A DNA stretch of 8,541 bases from Bacteriovoracaceae bacterium UBA4096. GTDB taxonomy: Bacteria; Bdellovibrionota; Bacteriovoracia; Bacteriovoracales; Bacteriovoracaceae. Below are positions 5,737 to 8,541 of this stretch, one piece after another. The DNA lies in NCBI GenBank assembly GCA_002381945.1, contig DFXY01000021.1:1-8541 (forward strand), read 5' to 3'. Below the pieces are notes generated by a model, which made no database searches, was not told the origin of the DNA, and saw only the letters and a list, made by a program, of their open reading frames with translations. A program made the position numbers and the translations under genes. Every line of letters starts with the position of its first letter. Position 1 is the stretch's first letter.

Positions 5737-7101
5737 ATGACAAAAAAAGAGACTTCTTTAGAATATAAACAGAGAGTAATGGATAAACTCTCCCCGACCT
5801 TTTGTGCCGCCAAGTGGAACAATGCAACAATTTGGCTAGATTGGGGGCAAACGACTAGCTGTCATCATCCCGAACCCCACGCCATTTCAATCAAAGAAAT
5901 TCTAAAAAACCCTACAGCTATCCATAACACTGAAAGAAAAAAAGATGATCGCAAGCTCATGCTGGAAGGCAAGAGACCTAAGGGATGCCAGTACTGCTGG
6001 AATATAGAAGACATGGGAAAAGACAATGTCAGCGATAGGGTCTTTAAAACTATCATCTATAAAGAAGAATCTCTCAAAGATTTAACTGAAATTGATCCAA
6101 AAGAAGATGTTGATTTAAAAACACTAGAGATCTCATTCGATCGAAAGTGTAACTTTGCTTGCAGTTATTGTGGTCCTCATTTCAGTACCCATTGGGCAGC
6201 TGATATCAAAAGATCGGGAGCATATACCGATATCAAAGATATTTTTGCTTCAAATTATGAACATGATTATGACTTTGAGTTTCCATATGAAGATTCTCCA
6301 ATTAACCCCTACTCCATGGCGTTTTGGAAGTGGTGGCCAAGGTTATCTGAGACATTACAAGAATTAAGAGTTACTGGGGGGGAACCTCTGCTATCACCTA
6401 ACTTCTGGGAGTTGGTAAAGTTACTGCAACACTCACAACGAGAAGGAATGGATTTTGCTGTTAATTCAAATCTTGGTCTCAGTGACCACTACATTGATAA
6501 GCTTGTTGAGAGTTCACATAAAATTAAAAATTTTCATCTCTATACCAGCTGTGAAACTTCTGGCGCACACGCTGAATATATCCGTGATGGACTTGACTAT
6601 GAAAGGTTCTGTCGAAATGTCGAAAAGGTAGCTGAACACGGAAGATTCAAATCCATCAATATGATGATGACCATCAATGCTCTATGCCTTTTTGGAATTA
6701 CCGGTTTTCTAGATCGGATACTTTATTGGAAAGAAAAATTTGGAGCCCATCAACCTACTTTCACCATGAATGTGCTTCAATTCCCTTCCTTTATGTCGGT
6801 CTTGACACTGCCTGACCATCTGAAGGAAGCTACCAAGCAGAAATTGAATAGATGGTACAAGGAAAACAAGGACAATCCACTCTTACTAGGTCATGAAAGA
6901 GACAGCACTGAAAGGCTCATCAACTATCTTCACATCATTCAACAGGCCAGTGAAAAGTCTAGTCCCCGTGAAATTGCACAGAAGGATCTTAAGTCATTTT
7001 TCGATCAATACGACAAAAGAAGAAAAAAATCTATTCTAGATACATTCCCTGAAGAGTTTGGAGAATGGTATAAGACGATTCCCCCTCATACGTCTAAGTA
7101 A
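5737..7101 (+). CDS. Radical SAM protein with N-terminal twitch-like Cys region (paralogue 2), PqqD partner
   Basis: A 454-residue predicted Fe-S enzyme, probably working on a peptide held by the adjacent PqqD-like protein. The radical SAM motif CNFACSYC is at 138-145 and GGEP at 214-217. Ahead of the core are C23 (in FCAAKW), C42, and C84/C87 (CQYC). These match the order and approximate spacing of C11, C29, C68 and C71 in the radical SAM protein at 415-1662, so both probably bind an auxiliary cluster in an N-terminal twitch-like region. EYIRDG is at 280-285 and FPEEF at 437-441. The insertion between the motifs (about 150-205) is Asp/Trp/Tyr-rich and absent from the shorter paralogue. GAGGG overlapping the PqqD stop serves as its ribosome site. 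Its last 8 bases overlap the end of the convergent glycosyltransferase gene. Substrate unknown. Confidence 0.88.
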   Translation: MTKKETSLEYKQRVMDKLSPTFCAAKWNNATIWLDWGQTTSCHHPEPHAISIKEILKNPTAIHNTERKKDDRKLMLEGKRPKGCQYCWNIEDMGKDNVSDRVFKTIIYKEESLKDLTEIDPKEDVDLKTLEISFDRKCNFACSYCGPHFSTHWAADIKRSGAYTDIKDIFASNYEHDYDFEFPYEDSPINPYSMAFWKWWPRLSETLQELRVTGGEPLLSPNFWELVKLLQHSQREGMDFAVNSNLGLSDHYIDKLVESSHKIKNFHLYTSCETSGAHAEYIRDGLDYERFCRNVEKVAEHGRFKSINMMMTINALCLFGITGFLDRILYWKEKFGAHQPTFTMNVLQFPSFMSVLTLPDHLKEATKQKLNRWYKENKDNPLLLGHERDSTERLINYLHIIQQASEKSSPREIAQKDLKSFFDQYDKRRKKSILDTFPEEFGEWYKTIPPHTSK

Positions 7102-8149
7102 CACTCTCTCTTATTGGTTCTGGATCTTTTAATCCTCGCCTTTCTCCTGAAATGAAACCAATACCGTAGCTCATAATAATAAAAAACTGATAGAACATGA
7201 CTAGTGGAAAGCAAGCAAGATGCTTGGCCTGGCATGCGATTCTCAATGATGTTAATAAATTCAAAATGAGATATGTGAGTAACGGAATATAAAAAGAAAA
7301 GGTCATTCCAATCAATGGATAAAAGATCAGGCAAAAAGACAAATAAAGTAAAAAGAAAGATGGAATAAAGAAAATAAACTGATCAAATACCGGATTTGCT
7401 TTTATCATTTGAAATCGATAAAAGCCTGATGTTGATGCCGCATAAAAAACATTTTTTAAGCTTGGCCTTCTTTCATGAAAGATATACAGGTGAGGAAAAT
7501 AGCCAATTTTTACCTTATCCTGCAGGGACCTTAAGAAAACATTTTCCTCATTCCTTTGGTAATCTTCAGGAAAAAAAGTATTATGAAGAGTAAAGACCGA
7601 TCCTTTTACGCATAGATTGCATAGTATTAGATTCTTTTCATGACCTGGTTTTAGATCTGATTTTTTATCTGGAATATGTCTTTTCCTGGTCTTTGAAGTT
7701 GTAAGCGGGGAGCGAAGTGCTAACTCAAGAGATCTTTCGGCAAGAGTAACATCTGCAGAGCAGGTATCAGGCCCTCCGAATATTTCAACTTCTGGATAAT
7801 TTCTGATTATTTCACAAACTTTACCTATGAAGTCATCAGACAAATAGGTGTCGTCATCAATAAAGTAGAAATAATCAGACTCTCGCTCTTTTACGAGAAG
7901 GTTTCGCGCGACCGAAGGCGTACTCCTTGGAATAGCTCTGGAACTTATTTGAAGAAGAGAAGATTCGTAGCGCCTAATACCTTCCCCATTAAAGACCACT
8001 CTCGCCTCAAAGCTAAAATCCCTTAAATCTTGTGGTAAGAGGCAGCTTAGTGCAGAATTAATGGAGTCTAAGCATTTTTTCAAAAGCTCCGGGCGACCAT
8101 GAGTCGGAATTATAAAGGTAATTGAGATAGGACTATGCATACACTTCAT
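7094..8149 (-). CDS. Family 2 (GT-A) glycosyltransferase with C-terminal membrane segments
   Basis: A 351-residue enzyme predicted to transfer a sugar from a nucleotide-sugar donor at the cytosolic membrane face. The nucleotide-binding start ITFIIPTHGRPELLKKCLDS (10-29) and the metal-binding FIDDDTYLSDDF (96-107, DDD at 98-100) are typical of GT2 enzymes. ARNLLV (81-86) and the FPED at 193-196, followed by EENVFLRSL, fit the acceptor and catalytic-base region. HERRPSLKNVFYAASTSGFY (225-244) resembles the GT2 'HERR.s..g' region. Three hydrophobic stretches at about 257-275, 278-299 and 311-334 would anchor it. The start is the first ATG (8149); M4 (8140) is an alternative, and neither has a strong Shine-Dalgarno sequence. 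Its 5' end overlaps the start of the divergent gene at 8135. The acceptor could be a polysaccharide, lipid or modified peptide. Confidence 0.85.
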   Translation of the reverse strand: MKCMHSPISITFIIPTHGRPELLKKCLDSINSALSCLLPQDLRDFSFEARVVFNGEGIRRYESSLLQISSRAIPRSTPSVARNLLVKERESDYFYFIDDDTYLSDDFIGKVCEIIRNYPEVEIFGGPDTCSADVTLAERSLELALRSPLTTSKTRKRHIPDKKSDLKPGHEKNLILCNLCVKGSVFTLHNTFFPEDYQRNEENVFLRSLQDKVKIGYFPHLYIFHERRPSLKNVFYAASTSGFYRFQMIKANPVFDQFIFFIPSFFLLYLSFCLIFYPLIGMTFSFYIPLLTYLILNLLTSLRIACQAKHLACFPLVMFYQFFIIMSYGIGFISGERRGLKDPEPIRESVT

Positions 8150-8541
8150 CTCGAAATTTTTAAGAGCTTCTATAAAGTTACCAGTAACGATCCGAAAGTC
8201 ATAGAGCGGATTGCTTTGGACTTCTCCTACTTTATCACCGAAGTCATTCCACTCTCCCCTGCTGAGTCAGTTGAGATCATGGTGGAGACTCCTCCCTGGA
8301 ACATTATCCCACCTCTTGTGGCCAAGAAACAAACCGACACCTCGATTATCTATGAAGAGGGAAATATTCGGTACAATGATTATCACGGACAGGCCTTAAC
8401 TACGGTAAATCAAAAAGATAAGAGAAGTGTCATCTATAGCTTGGATCTGAATCTGGCCCATGAACTGGGCTATCTGCTGATACTTTCAAAAAGTGGTAAG
8501 GAGATGGACCTCAAAGGACTGCATAAAGTTCATGCCATGGG
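8135..8541 (+). CDS. N-terminal part of a probable HPr-kinase-like (HprK-related) protein, cut by window end
   Basis: 135 codons are visible before the window ends, beginning MHTLHLEIFKSFY. The region from about 105 on, with LAHELGYLLILSKSG (107-121) then GLHKVHAM (128-135), resembles the segment just before the P-loop in HprK-related proteins ('..LLLLRRGL..LHA.gV', followed by GxxGxGKST). If this is right, a Walker A should appear within about 25 residues past the edge. Family members bind ATP and some are kinases of peptides or proteins; they often occur with PqqD-like genes. The ATG is the first start after an in-frame TGA (8123-8125); AGGA is only 2 bases upstream of it, an unusually close ribosome site. 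The first 15 bases overlap the divergent glycosyltransferase gene. Without the P-loop in view this is a tentative call. Confidence 0.5.
   Translation, partial: MHTLHLEIFKSFYKVTSNDPKVIERIALDFSYFITEVIPLSPAESVEIMVETPPWNIIPPLVAKKQTDTSIIYEEGNIRYNDYHGQALTTVNQKDKRSVIYSLDLNLAHELGYLLILSKSGKEMDLKGLHKVHAM

Noticed and set aside
7086..7593. Short frames on both strands inside the glycosyltransferase gene
   Set aside because: They overlap the membrane and acceptor regions of a well-supported GT2 protein in other frames and have no motif.
8177..8188. Inverted repeat GTTAC-CA-GTAAC near the divergent starts
   Set aside because: Only five bases per arm and inside codons of the HprK-like gene; expected by chance in a window of this size.
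8211..8399. 62-codon plus-strand frame in the partial HprK-like gene
   Set aside because: Out of frame with the HprK-like reading frame from 8135, which is open to the window edge; Pro/Leu/Arg-rich shadow.

Overview
The window is A+T-rich bacterial DNA with compact gene packing: genes overlap by a few bases, tail-to-tail gaps are near zero, and most intergenic space is promoter. Two radical SAM proteins with an N-terminal four-cysteine (twitch-like) region, a PqqD-like protein, a long type IV prepilin and a TMTC-like glycosyltransferase with C-terminal TPRs suggest a Gram-negative, possibly Bdellovibrionota-like (low-GC Bacteriovorax/Halobacteriovorax type) organism. That placement is an inference from gene content, not a database result.

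Layout. 1-250 (minus): a strong sigma70-type promoter with a GC-rich discriminator reads into tRNA-Ala(TGC), then a boxA-like antitermination motif, and runs off the left edge where a 23S rRNA gene would be expected. No 16S lies on the promoter side, so this looks like a tRNA-Ala/23S unit separated from 16S. 415-1662 (plus): a stand-alone radical SAM protein. 5194-1664 (minus): a three-gene operon with overlapping junctions, encoding a cysteine-rich prepilin-like protein, a multi-pass GT-C protein with TPRs, and a small membrane-anchored protein with four extracytoplasmic cysteines. 5424-7101 (plus): from a divergent promoter, a PqqD-like protein followed after 10 bases by a second radical SAM protein. 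8149-7094 (minus): a family 2 glycosyltransferase with a C-terminal membrane region. 8135-8541 (plus): the N-terminal part of a protein that resembles HPr-kinase-like (HprK-related) proteins, cut by the window edge.

How it may work. The right half brings together a peptide-binding chaperone-like protein (PqqD/RRE), a radical SAM enzyme with auxiliary Fe-S cysteines, a glycosyltransferase and a probable HprK-like protein. This is the sort of set expected for a radical-SAM peptide or protein modification system, but no convincing precursor gene is visible. The left-centre operon looks like a surface-appendage module in which a pilin-like protein is made together with a candidate glycosyltransferase for it. 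Every functional assignment comes from motifs read by eye.
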